NCBI RefSeq assembly: GCF_022024055.1
Contig: NZ_CP091788.1
Coordinates: 1,488,001-1,552,000, forward strand
Direction of reading: 5' to 3'
DNA: 64,000 nt
From: Prevotella sp. E2-28
GTDB taxonomy: Bacteria; Bacteroidota; Bacteroidia; Bacteroidales; Bacteroidaceae
The stretch's first letter is position 1, and the number at the start of each line of letters is the position of its first letter. Below are positions 1 through 7,640 of the stretch, piece after piece. A model generated the notes under the pieces. It searched no databases. It worked only from the letters and a program-made list of their open reading frames with translations, and had not been told where the DNA came from. The translations under genes were made by a program, and so were the position numbers.

Positions 1-634
1 TGCCGACGGCATTCGGATAGACGTCCTGCAGCTGTGGAATGACGTTCAGGCGCAGCTTATTACGCACCACGTCGGCCTCAAGGTTGGTGGAGTCGGTAAC
101 GTAGTCCTGATGCTGGGAGGCGAGGAATGCCTCTATCTCCTTCCTGCTGACGCAGAGCAGGGGGCGGAGGATATGACCATTGCGAGGCTTGATGCCTGAA
201 AGGCCGTGGATGCCCGTGCCACGCAGCAGGTTCATGAGGATGGTCTCTACGGAGTCGTCCTGATGATGGGCCACGCAGATGGCTTCTGCGCCAATATCCT
301 TCCTTAATTGCTCGAAATACTGATAGCGCAGGTCGCGCGCTGCCATCTCGATGCTGACCTTATGCAACTCGGCATAGGTACGGGTGTCGAAATGGATGGC
401 ATGGAAGGGCACGCCCTGCTTCTCACAGAGATTGCGGGCGAAGGCTTCATCACGATGGCTCTCGTCGCCACGTAGCAGGAAGTTGCAATGAACGGCCTCT
501 ACCTGATAGCCCAACTGTCTTAAAACGAGAAGCAGGCACACGCTATCGGCACCACCGCTGAGGGCTACCAGATAGCGTTTGCCTGATTCCAGCAAACAAT
601 TTTTTTCTATGTACTCCCTGACCTTATTCAACAT
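1..634 (-). CDS. tilS: tRNA(Ile)-lysidine synthase, N-terminal part (cut by window edge)
   Basis: About 211 N-terminal residues are visible; the rest lies left of the window. The protein begins MLNKVREYIE and carries the PP-loop ATPase motif SGGADS at residues 26-31, followed by HHQDDSVET and a GIKPRNG stretch typical of TilS. TilS ligates lysine to the wobble cytidine of the tRNA-Ile(CAU) anticodon in the cytoplasm, using ATP. The start codon at 634 lies inside the end of rlmI (11-nt overlap), so the two are translationally linked in one minus-strand operon with the exonuclease. Nothing looks abnormal in the visible part. Confidence 0.93.
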   Translation of the reverse strand, partial: MLNKVREYIEKNCLLESGKRYLVALSGGADSVCLLLVLRQLGYQVEAVHCNFLLRGDESHRDEAFARNLCEKQGVPFHAIHFDTRTYAELHKVSIEMAARDLRYQYFEQLRKDIGAEAICVAHHQDDSVETILMNLLRGTGIHGLSGIKPRNGHILRPLLCVSRKEIEAFLASQHQDYVTDSTNLEADVVRNKLRLNVIPQLQDVYPNAVG

Positions 635-1793
635 AGAGTACAAGTCCCTTCAGGTATTCGCCCTCGGGATGATAGATGTTGATGGGGTGATCAGCAGGCT
701 GGTGCAACTGATGCAGGATGCGCACCTTACGCTTGGCCTGGGCTGCAGCCGTGAAGACGGCATTGCGGAAATGGTCTTTCGTGACGACCTGAGAGCAGGA
801 GAACGTAAAGAGGATGCCGCCCTTCTCAATCTTCTCGAAGGCCTTCTCATTCAGGCGGGTGTAGCCCTTCAGCGCGTTATGCAGGGCACCACGATGCTTG
901 GCGAAGGCTGGTGGGTCGAGGATGATGAGGTTATAACCCTCTCCATGCGTATCTAAATACTTGAAGGCATCCTCGCAGAAAGCCTCGTGACGAGGATCGC
1001 CAGGGAAGTTGAGCTCCACGTTACGACGGGTTAGCTCGATGGCCTTGGCAGAGCTATCTACGGAATGTACCAACTCTGCACCACCACGCATGGCGTAGAA
1101 CGAGAAGCCGCCTGTATAGCAGAACATATTCAGCACGCGCTTGCCCTTGGCAAATTTCTCGAGCAGGGCACGATTCTCACGCTGATCTACGAAGAAACCC
1201 GTCTTCTGTCCGCGAAGCCAGTCCACATAGAAGCGCAGGCCATTCTCAACAGCAATATTGTCGTCGCTGCTGCCCAGCAGGAATCCGTTTTCAGGCTCCA
1301 TGAAGGGTAGGGTAGTCTCACTCTTATAATAGATGTTTTCTATGCGTCCCTTTAACACGTCGGCCAACGCCTTGGCAACAGCGTGACGGGCGATGTGCAT
1401 ACCAATGCTGTGGGCCTGCATCACGGCAGTCTTGTCATAAACATCGATAATCAGTCCTGGCAGCAGGTCGCCCTCGCCATGAACCAAGCGGAAGGCATTG
1501 GTATTGGGACTATCGGCCAGTCCGATGTCCTGACGCATATTGAGGGCCGACTGGATGCGCGAGTGCCAGAAGGCGTCGTCAATCTCCACGTCGTTGAACG
1601 TCAGCACGCGTACAGAGATAGAGCCTTGCTGATAGTGTCCCACAGCAATAAAGTCGCCCTTCTCTTTCACCACACGTACCACGTCGCCTTCCTCAATGCC
1701 GTCGTCCATGTGATGGATGGCACCTGAGAAAACCCAGGGGTGGAAACGTTGCAGACTTTCTTCCTTACCTCTTTTCAGATATATTTGCTTCAT
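624..1793 (-). CDS. rlmI: RlmI-like 23S rRNA (cytosine-5) methyltransferase
   Basis: 389 residues. An N-terminal PUA-like RNA-binding region (about residues 1-75, with HPWVFSGAIH) precedes a class I SAM-dependent methyltransferase domain. The SAM-binding motif is NMFCYTGGFSFYA and the catalytic-region motif is ILDPPAFAK, followed by FSCSQVV with a cysteine as expected for m5C enzymes. Family members (YccW/RlmI) methylate C1962 of 23S rRNA. The start overlaps the end of the exonuclease gene by 29 nt and the end overlaps tilS by 11 nt, so the three form a tight operon. The exact target base in this organism is inferred from the family. Confidence 0.88.
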   Translation of the reverse strand: MKQIYLKRGKEESLQRFHPWVFSGAIHHMDDGIEEGDVVRVVKEKGDFIAVGHYQQGSISVRVLTFNDVEIDDAFWHSRIQSALNMRQDIGLADSPNTNAFRLVHGEGDLLPGLIIDVYDKTAVMQAHSIGMHIARHAVAKALADVLKGRIENIYYKSETTLPFMEPENGFLLGSSDDNIAVENGLRFYVDWLRGQKTGFFVDQRENRALLEKFAKGKRVLNMFCYTGGFSFYAMRGGAELVHSVDSSAKAIELTRRNVELNFPGDPRHEAFCEDAFKYLDTHGEGYNLIILDPPAFAKHRGALHNALKGYTRLNEKAFEKIEKGGILFTFSCSQVVTKDHFRNAVFTAAAQAKRKVRILHQLHQPADHPINIYHPEGEYLKGLVLYVE

Positions 1794-2418
1794 TATTATC
1801 TTCTTCTTTAATGATTAAATTGTAATCCTTTGATTCTTTGAGCCTTATGATTTCGTTGTAGATTTCGATGCAAGCCCATGCGTCAGTAGCAGCATAGGCT
1901 TTCTGCTTGTCCAAAAGCACGTCGGCTTCCCAGTTGCTGAGTTGCTGTCGTTTGCTGATTTTCTGTCCGAAGAGGTTGGCGAAAAGCTTTTGCAGACTTA
2001 AATCCTCAATGCCTATTTCGCGAACCAAGTCCTGTATGTCAACGAAGCGTCCAGTCTTGAAATCCTTCAGTTTGTGAAGGGCGTTGATGTCATCGTGCCA
2101 TGAGAGTCCAATCTTCAAAACGGTCTCATCCTCCAAAAGCTCAACCAGCGCGTCTGTCAGACCCGTATAGTTCAGGCGGAAGAGGAAGCAGATGTCGGGC
2201 GTTGACACCTGCAGGAGTGACACCTTGTGCTGATGTCCCTTCTTGAAGGACGGTCGCGTCTCTGTGTCGAAGCCCAGAATGGGTTGCGACAGCAGGTAGC
2301 GTACGGCTCTTTCGGCCTCGCCTTTCGTCAGAATTACGATGATTTTCCCCTGAAACTGAGCCACAGGAAGTGAAGAAATCAGGGATTTATCGTACTTATT
2401 GTATATTGTTTTAAGCAT
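1765..2418 (-). CDS. 3'-5' exonuclease, RNase D/DnaQ-like fold
   Basis: 217 residues from ATG at 2418. The three exonuclease motifs are visible: Exo I ILGFDTETRP, Exo II around HDDINALHKL, and Exo III YAATDAWACIEIY, the DEDDy arrangement of RNase D and WRN-type exonucleases. There is no HRDC domain, so this is the short stand-alone form common in Bacteroidota. A longer frame starting with TTG at 2448 is open, but that start would lie inside the -7 box at 2438-2445, so the ATG at 2418 is preferred. It is the first gene of the minus-strand operon. The substrate (RNA or DNA) cannot be told from sequence. Confidence 0.82.
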   Translation of the reverse strand: MLKTIYNKYDKSLISSLPVAQFQGKIIVILTKGEAERAVRYLLSQPILGFDTETRPSFKKGHQHKVSLLQVSTPDICFLFRLNYTGLTDALVELLEDETVLKIGLSWHDDINALHKLKDFKTGRFVDIQDLVREIGIEDLSLQKLFANLFGQKISKRQQLSNWEADVLLDKQKAYAATDAWACIEIYNEIIRLKESKDYNLIIKEEDNNEANISEKR

Positions 2419-2437
2419 ACTATTCGTTTTCGAGGTG

Positions 2438-2470
2438 CAAAAATACAAAATATTTCATAAATCATGTCAA
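2438..2470 (-). promoter_or_regulatory. Bacteroidota-type promoter for exonuclease-rlmI-tilS
   Basis: On the minus strand TTGACA (2470-2465) is followed after 19 nt by TATTTTTG (2445-2438), matching the Bacteroidota -33/-7 consensus (TTTG and TAnnTTTG). Start codon 2418 lies 19 nt downstream of the -7 box. It is back to back with the ftsK promoter. Confidence 0.65.
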
Positions 2471-2488
2471 TATTTCATATTTATTTTC

Positions 2489-2496
2489 TACCTTTG
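2489..2496 (+). promoter_or_regulatory. -7 box of the ftsK promoter
   Basis: TACCTTTG fits TAnnTTTG exactly and lies 26 nt before the ftsK ATG. A clear -33 TTTG is not visible. The AT-rich space of about 100 bp to the divergent exonuclease gene is shared by both promoters. Confidence 0.6.
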
Positions 2497-2522
2497 CAGA
2501 AGAATTAACGAATAACAAGAAA

Positions 2523-5015
2523 ATGTCAAAGACTATAGATAAGAAAAAGACTAAGAAAGGTCCACAGAGAACAACAAAGACTTCGGTAGATGAGACAATC
2601 GGTTTTTCACGTGTTATAGAGTTCTTCAAGAATGAAAGGACTCATTTCCTGCTTGGTATCATCCTGCTGGCTATATCAGTTTGTATGGCTTGGGCCTTTG
2701 TGTCCTTCTTCTCTACGGGTGCTTCCGACCAGAGCATCATTGAGAACTTGAATAGTGAGGATGTTGCTAATCAGGATCGTATCTTCAAGAATGCGATAGG
2801 CAGTCTGGGTGCCTGGATGTCTTATTTTATGATGAACAGATGCTTTGGCGTGGCTGCCTTTGGTGTGCCCCTCTATTTGGTGATGCTGTCACTGGCACTG
2901 ATGCGTGCTTACAGAGTGGCATTGATGAAGTGGTTCATGTGTCTTTCTATCCTGATGATCTGGTCTTCAGTGGTGCTGGCTATGTTTGTTACGCCACTGG
3001 TGCCTGAGAGTCATTTCTGTCTTGGCGGACAGCATGGTTTGTTTATCGGCGACTTTATTGAGCGTTATGTAGGAACACCTGGACTGGTGGCTATCCTTGC
3101 CTTGGTGGCCCTGTCGTTCCTGACATACGTCAGCAATCAGACTATCCTCTGGATTCGTAAGTTGATTAATCCCACAAAGTTCTTGGAGAAGGTGAAGTTC
3201 ACCGTGACCAATAACATGAAGGATGATGAAGAGGAAAGCAGCTCTTATGAGAACCTGATTCAGACGGAGGAAGACCCAGAGGTGTTTGATGATCCTATCA
3301 AGGAGGAAATAGAGTTTGGTAACCTGTCAGACGGTCGTCCTGAAGAGGTGGAAGAGAGTGTTGAGGATGAGGAAGAAGAGACGGTAGAAGATACCAGCAG
3401 AGAGGGTGACCCCGATATGGACGTCGTTGTGGCTGGTGATGAGGAGAAGGCCGACGGACAGAAGGTTGCTGAGACGGCCTTTGAGAATATGGAGCCTTAC
3501 GACCCCAAGCGCGACTTGGAGAACTACCACTATCCTACACTCGACCTGCTGCAGACCTACGAGAGCGATGGCAAGCCTTATATCGACATGGATGAGCAGA
3601 ATGCCAACAAGAACCGTATCATCGACGTGCTGCGTAACTTCGGCATCGAGATCTCGTCAATCCGTGCTACTGTAGGTCCTACCATCACACTTTACGAGAT
3701 TACACCTGCCCAGGGCGTGCGTATTGCGAAGATTCGTAACCTGGAAGACGATATTGCCCTGAGCCTGAAGGCACTGGGTATCCGTATCATCGCGCCTATC
3801 CCTGGTAAGGGTACCATTGGTATCGAGGTGCCAAATGCAAAGGCAAATATCGTGTCAATGGAGTCAATCCTGAACTCAAAGAAGTTCCAAGAGACCACGA
3901 TGGAGCTGCCTTGCGCTATGGGTAAGACCATCACCAACGAGGTGTTTATGTTTGACCTGGCAAAGGCGCCCCACCTCCTTGTAGCTGGTGCTACAGGTCA
4001 GGGTAAGTCAGTAGGTCTGAATGCTATCCTCACCTCTTTATTATATAAGAAGCACCCCGCAGAACTGAAGATTGTGCTCGTTGACCCGAAGATGGTAGAG
4101 TTCTCTATCTATAAGAGCATCGATAAGCACTTCCTGGCAGCCCTGCCCGACGAGGCCAGCACGCCTATCATCACTGATACGTCGAAGGTGATTCGCACCC
4201 TGCAGAGCCTCTGCGTAGAGATGGATGCCCGCTATGAGTTGCTGATGGCTGCTGGCGAGCGTAACATCAAGGACTATAACCGCAAGTTCATTGCCCGTCG
4301 TCTGAATCCTGAGAAGGGACACCGCTATATGCCATACATCGTTGTGGTGATTGATGAGTTTGGTGACCTGATTATGACGGCAGGTAAGGAGATTGAGTTG
4401 CCTATCGCCCGTATTGCTCAGAAGGCACGTGCCGTAGGTATCCACATGATCATTGCTACCCAGCGTCCTACGACGAATATCATTACTGGTACGATTAAGG
4501 CCAACTTCCCTGCACGTATCGCCTTCAAGGTGAGCCAGGGTATCGACTCTAAGACTATCTTGGACCGTATGGGTGCTCAGCAGCTGATTGGTCGTGGTGA
4601 TATGCTTTACCTGCAGGGTAACGACCCCGTGCGTGTACAGTGTGCCTTCGTTGATACGCCTGAGGTAGATGCTATCAACCAGTTCATTGCTCAGCAGCAG
4701 GGCTATCAGGAGCCTTACGAACTGCCAGAGCCTCCTGTGAGCGAGAGCGATGGTATGTCGTCAGGTAGTAATGATGCTGACCTGAGTCATCTTGACCCCA
4801 TGTTTGATGATGCAGCCCGTCTGATTGTGCATGAGCAGAGCGGTTCTACGAGCTTGATTCAGCGTAAGTTTGCTATCGGCTACAATCGCGCAGGTCGCTT
4901 GATGGACCAGTTGGAGAAGGCTGGCATCGTGGGTGCAGCTCATGGCTCAAAGCCTCGTGAGGTGCTGATTCAGGATGATATGAGTCTGGAGAACCTGTTA
5001 AACTCTTTGAGGTAA
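2523..5015 (+). CDS. ftsK: FtsK/SpoIIIE DNA translocase
   Basis: 830 residues. The N-terminus carries about four hydrophobic membrane segments (roughly residues 42-205), followed by an acidic, low-complexity linker (residues 230-330, rich in E and D). The motor domain has Walker A GATGQGKSV near residue 490 and Walker B IVVVIDEFGDL. The C-terminal gamma winged helix (about 755-830) contains SLIQRKFAIGYNRAGRLMDQLE, which in FtsK reads KOPS-like sites. FtsK moves chromosome ends through the division septum and activates XerCD at dif. ATG at 2523 follows its promoter by 26 nt. It is probably expressed with lolA downstream (47-nt gap). Confidence 0.96.
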   Translation: MSKTIDKKKTKKGPQRTTKTSVDETIGFSRVIEFFKNERTHFLLGIILLAISVCMAWAFVSFFSTGASDQSIIENLNSEDVANQDRIFKNAIGSLGAWMSYFMMNRCFGVAAFGVPLYLVMLSLALMRAYRVALMKWFMCLSILMIWSSVVLAMFVTPLVPESHFCLGGQHGLFIGDFIERYVGTPGLVAILALVALSFLTYVSNQTILWIRKLINPTKFLEKVKFTVTNNMKDDEEESSSYENLIQTEEDPEVFDDPIKEEIEFGNLSDGRPEEVEESVEDEEEETVEDTSREGDPDMDVVVAGDEEKADGQKVAETAFENMEPYDPKRDLENYHYPTLDLLQTYESDGKPYIDMDEQNANKNRIIDVLRNFGIEISSIRATVGPTITLYEITPAQGVRIAKIRNLEDDIALSLKALGIRIIAPIPGKGTIGIEVPNAKANIVSMESILNSKKFQETTMELPCAMGKTITNEVFMFDLAKAPHLLVAGATGQGKSVGLNAILTSLLYKKHPAELKIVLVDPKMVEFSIYKSIDKHFLAALPDEASTPIITDTSKVIRTLQSLCVEMDARYELLMAAGERNIKDYNRKFIARRLNPEKGHRYMPYIVVVIDEFGDLIMTAGKEIELPIARIAQKARAVGIHMIIATQRPTTNIITGTIKANFPARIAFKVSQGIDSKTILDRMGAQQLIGRGDMLYLQGNDPVRVQCAFVDTPEVDAINQFIAQQQGYQEPYELPEPPVSESDGMSSGSNDADLSHLDPMFDDAARLIVHEQSGSTSLIQRKFAIGYNRAGRLMDQLEKAGIVGAAHGSKPREVLIQDDMSLENLLNSLR

Positions 5016-5062
5016 AAAGGAGTCTAATAGATAGGTTTAACGATAAAAACTAAATAGGAAAT

Positions 5063-5671
5063 ATGAAAAAGATTGTTTTTGCTTTATCATTGATATTCGG
5101 CCTGCTCTCAACAACTGCTTCGCAGGCTCAGTCTGCAAAGGATGTGCTCGATAAGTGTGCTGCTACAGTCAGCTCGCGCGATGGCGTGAAGGCTGATTTT
5201 ACGATGTCCAGCGCACAGTATGGTAATGCCAGCGGACAGATTGCTGTCAAGGGAAAGATGTTTCATGCCACGACGTCAATGGCTACGATGTGGTTCAACG
5301 GAAAGACGCTGTGGACCTATATGTCAAAGAATGAAGAGGTCAACGTGTCAAACCCCTCGGAGGCTCAGCTTCAGGTATTGAACCCCTATAACTTCATCAA
5401 CATGTATAAGAATGGTTTTTCTTATACGATGACAAAGACGGATAAGGCATACAATGTGCATCTCACGGCCAAGGACCAGTCGAAGCGTGTGAAGGAGATG
5501 TTTATCACCGTTGATAAGGCTACTTACCATCCTACAGAGGTGAAGTTGCTGCAGAAGCAGAAATGGACTACCTTCACGATTAGTAATCTGAAGACGGCTA
5601 AACTGTCTGATTCTGAATTCCGTTTCAACTCAAAGGACTTCCCTTCTGCCGAGGTCATTGACCTGAGATAA
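5063..5671 (+). CDS. LolA-like outer-membrane lipoprotein carrier
   Basis: 202 residues with a clear signal peptide (MKKIVFALSLIFGLLSTTASQAQ) and then a LolA/LolB-type beta-barrel sequence with ADFTMSS, GQIAVKGKMF and TMWFNGKTLWTYM. LolA-family proteins carry lipoproteins across the periplasm. The gene directly follows ftsK, an order common in Bacteroidota. Its stop codon abuts the start codon of the next gene (zero spacing), so translation of the two is probably coupled. Identity rests on the fold signature and position; a more general sigma-E-type lipid-binding role is possible. Confidence 0.75.
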   Translation: MKKIVFALSLIFGLLSTTASQAQSAKDVLDKCAATVSSRDGVKADFTMSSAQYGNASGQIAVKGKMFHATTSMATMWFNGKTLWTYMSKNEEVNVSNPSEAQLQVLNPYNFINMYKNGFSYTMTKTDKAYNVHLTAKDQSKRVKEMFITVDKATYHPTEVKLLQKQKWTTFTISNLKTAKLSDSEFRFNSKDFPSAEVIDLR

Positions 5672-7156
5672 ATGAATCGCTTGCGTCTATTCCTTCTGCT
5701 ACGTCAGCAGAACAGTCTTTCCCTTCGTCGCAGCCCTGCCTTTGAGCAGAGCGTGGTGGCGAAGGTCATGATGATGTTTGGTGCAGGCTTCATGATTATC
5801 TACATGCTCTTTATCGGCACGATGCTGGGCTTGCCGGCATCTGAGTCGCACGAGTATGGCTTCTTGTTGGCTTTGATGCCCCTGTGGATGCTCATTGACT
5901 TCTCCTCGCGTTTTGCTGTGCAGCAGACGCCCGCTATGGTGGTCAAGCCTTATCTGCTACAGCCCATCCCTTTCAAGGCTGTGGTGGAGACTTATCTGGT
6001 CAACTCCCTGCTCACGGGTTATAATTTCATCTGGCTGTCGTTACTGTTGCCTTATGCCTTTGTGGTGTTCTGTGGTGGAGCCTCGTTCTGTCAGATATTG
6101 ATGATTATTATCTGTGGTGAGTTGCTGTTCATGGCAAATAGTCTGATTTACCTGATGGTGCGCACGTTGATAGGACGCTCCCTGCTATGGTGGATTCTTC
6201 CCATTGTGCTCTATGGTTCTTTCTGGGTGTCACTGGCTATCGACGAGGATTTGTTTGATGACCAGTTGGATGTCCTGTGTAGTGCTGTGATGGCATGGTG
6301 GTTTCCGCTCATTGTATTAGCCCTCCTTGCAGGGTCGTTTGCCCTGAATCGCTGGATGCAATGTCGCTTTGTGCTGGAGGAAGTGATGCGTATGGAGAAG
6401 GGCGAGAAGGCCATGAAGAGCGTTACGCAGTTCCAGTTCCTGAATGCTTTCGGACAGACGGGTGAATACCTGAAGTTGGAACTCAAGTCAATGATGCGTA
6501 ATAAGGCTATCCGCTCGCGTGTGGTGATGAGTTTCTGTCTCATCGTTGTGCTGACCCTGCTTATCTCCTATACCCCTGTCTATGATAGTGCAACGATGCT
6601 GAATTTCTGGTGCTTCTATTGCTTTGGTCTCTATGGCATGACGGCTTTGGTGAAGGTGATGGGACCAGAGGGCAACTATATCGACTTGCTGATGACGCAG
6701 AAAGAAAATATCCTCTCGCTGCTTCTGGCTAAGTATTACATCCATGTGGTTATTCTCTTTGTGCCCTTCATCCTGATGCTGCCTGCTGTCATTGTGGGTA
6801 AGTTCTCGTTGCTGATGATGGTGTCATATATGCTCCTCAGCAGTGGACTCCTTTATTTCATGCTGTTCCAATTGGCTGTGTACAACAAGCAGACCCTGCC
6901 TCTGAATCAGAAGCTGACGGGTAAGGGAAATATGGAGAATGGTATTCAGCTTGTCATCCAGATGGTGGCTATGTTCCTGCCCTTGGTATTGATGTCGGCT
7001 TTTGTACTGTTGTTCAATGAGACAACGGCGTATCTGATTCTCGCTGCCATCGGCCTGCTCCTTACTGTGACGCATCCGCTCTGGATTCGTAACATCTATC
7101 AGCGTATGATGCAGCGTAAATATGAAAATCTGGAGGGCTTCCATGCTTCACGTTAA
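5672..7156 (+). CDS. Polytopic membrane protein, ABC-2/DUF5687-like
   Basis: 494 residues with about ten to twelve hydrophobic segments spread over the whole length and a cytoplasmic loop near residues 225-280. The layout resembles Bacteroidota ABC-2-type permeases of the DUF5687 group. Such proteins normally sit beside an ABC ATPase gene, but none is adjacent here, so the partner must be elsewhere or the protein works alone. It begins immediately after the lolA-like stop. The family assignment is from memory of overall layout and is moderate; the membrane nature is certain. Confidence 0.55.
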   Translation: MNRLRLFLLLRQQNSLSLRRSPAFEQSVVAKVMMMFGAGFMIIYMLFIGTMLGLPASESHEYGFLLALMPLWMLIDFSSRFAVQQTPAMVVKPYLLQPIPFKAVVETYLVNSLLTGYNFIWLSLLLPYAFVVFCGGASFCQILMIIICGELLFMANSLIYLMVRTLIGRSLLWWILPIVLYGSFWVSLAIDEDLFDDQLDVLCSAVMAWWFPLIVLALLAGSFALNRWMQCRFVLEEVMRMEKGEKAMKSVTQFQFLNAFGQTGEYLKLELKSMMRNKAIRSRVVMSFCLIVVLTLLISYTPVYDSATMLNFWCFYCFGLYGMTALVKVMGPEGNYIDLLMTQKENILSLLLAKYYIHVVILFVPFILMLPAVIVGKFSLLMMVSYMLLSSGLLYFMLFQLAVYNKQTLPLNQKLTGKGNMENGIQLVIQMVAMFLPLVLMSAFVLLFNETTAYLILAAIGLLLTVTHPLWIRNIYQRMMQRKYENLEGFHASR

Positions 7157-7190
7157 ATGAAAATCCATTACTAACTAATTCATAAAACAA

Positions 7191-7628
7191 ATGAAAAGAC
7201 TAAGACGAATCGCAATTGCTTGCTTGCTGACAATGGGATTGTCAATGCAGGCCGAGAATGTACAAACGCTAACCATCAATGGGGAAAAGGTAGAGAAACA
7301 GGTGGCACGTATCACCTTTGAAGGTGATAATGTGGTACTCGCGTTTAGTGACAAGACCACTCAGACGGCCGATATGGCATCGGTCATCCTGTCTTTCGTT
7401 CCTCAGGATCTTACTGTTATTGGCACTATTCAGAATCCTGTTGGTAAGACACTTTCTATCGACGGACTGGAGCCTGGCACAGAGGTGCTTATCTATAATG
7501 CTGAGGGTAAGAAGATGCTTTCTGCCCGTGCTTCTGAGGTGCAGACAATTCTCAAGACCAAGTCTCTGAAGAAGGGTGTCTATCTCATCAAGGCTGGTAA
7601 TCAGGTTGTAAAGTTTTTTAAACGTTAA
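7191..7628 (+). CDS. Small secreted protein with type IX-like C-terminal tail
   Basis: 145 residues: signal peptide (ending near QAE, residue 22), a short repeated beta-rich region, and a C-terminal segment containing VLIYNAEGKKML and GVYLIKAGNQVVKFFKR. The ending GVYLIKAGNQVVKF plus basic residues resembles type A sorting domains of the type IX secretion system. It lies 12 nt upstream of the pectate lyase and is probably co-transcribed with it. The mature part is only about 50 residues beyond the tail, so a role as a small surface or accessory protein is possible, but no function can be assigned. Confidence 0.6.
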   Translation: MKRLRRIAIACLLTMGLSMQAENVQTLTINGEKVEKQVARITFEGDNVVLAFSDKTTQTADMASVILSFVPQDLTVIGTIQNPVGKTLSIDGLEPGTEVLIYNAEGKKMLSARASEVQTILKTKSLKKGVYLIKAGNQVVKFFKR

Positions 7629-7640
7629 TCTACGCGCCTT

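Noticed and set aside
1065..1727. Plus-strand open frames opposite rlmI
   Set aside because: They are shadows of the well-supported minus-strand methyltransferase gene.
2418..2448. TTG start at 2448 for the exonuclease
   Set aside because: The codon would lie in the promoter -7 region; ATG 2418 gives a normal N-terminus.
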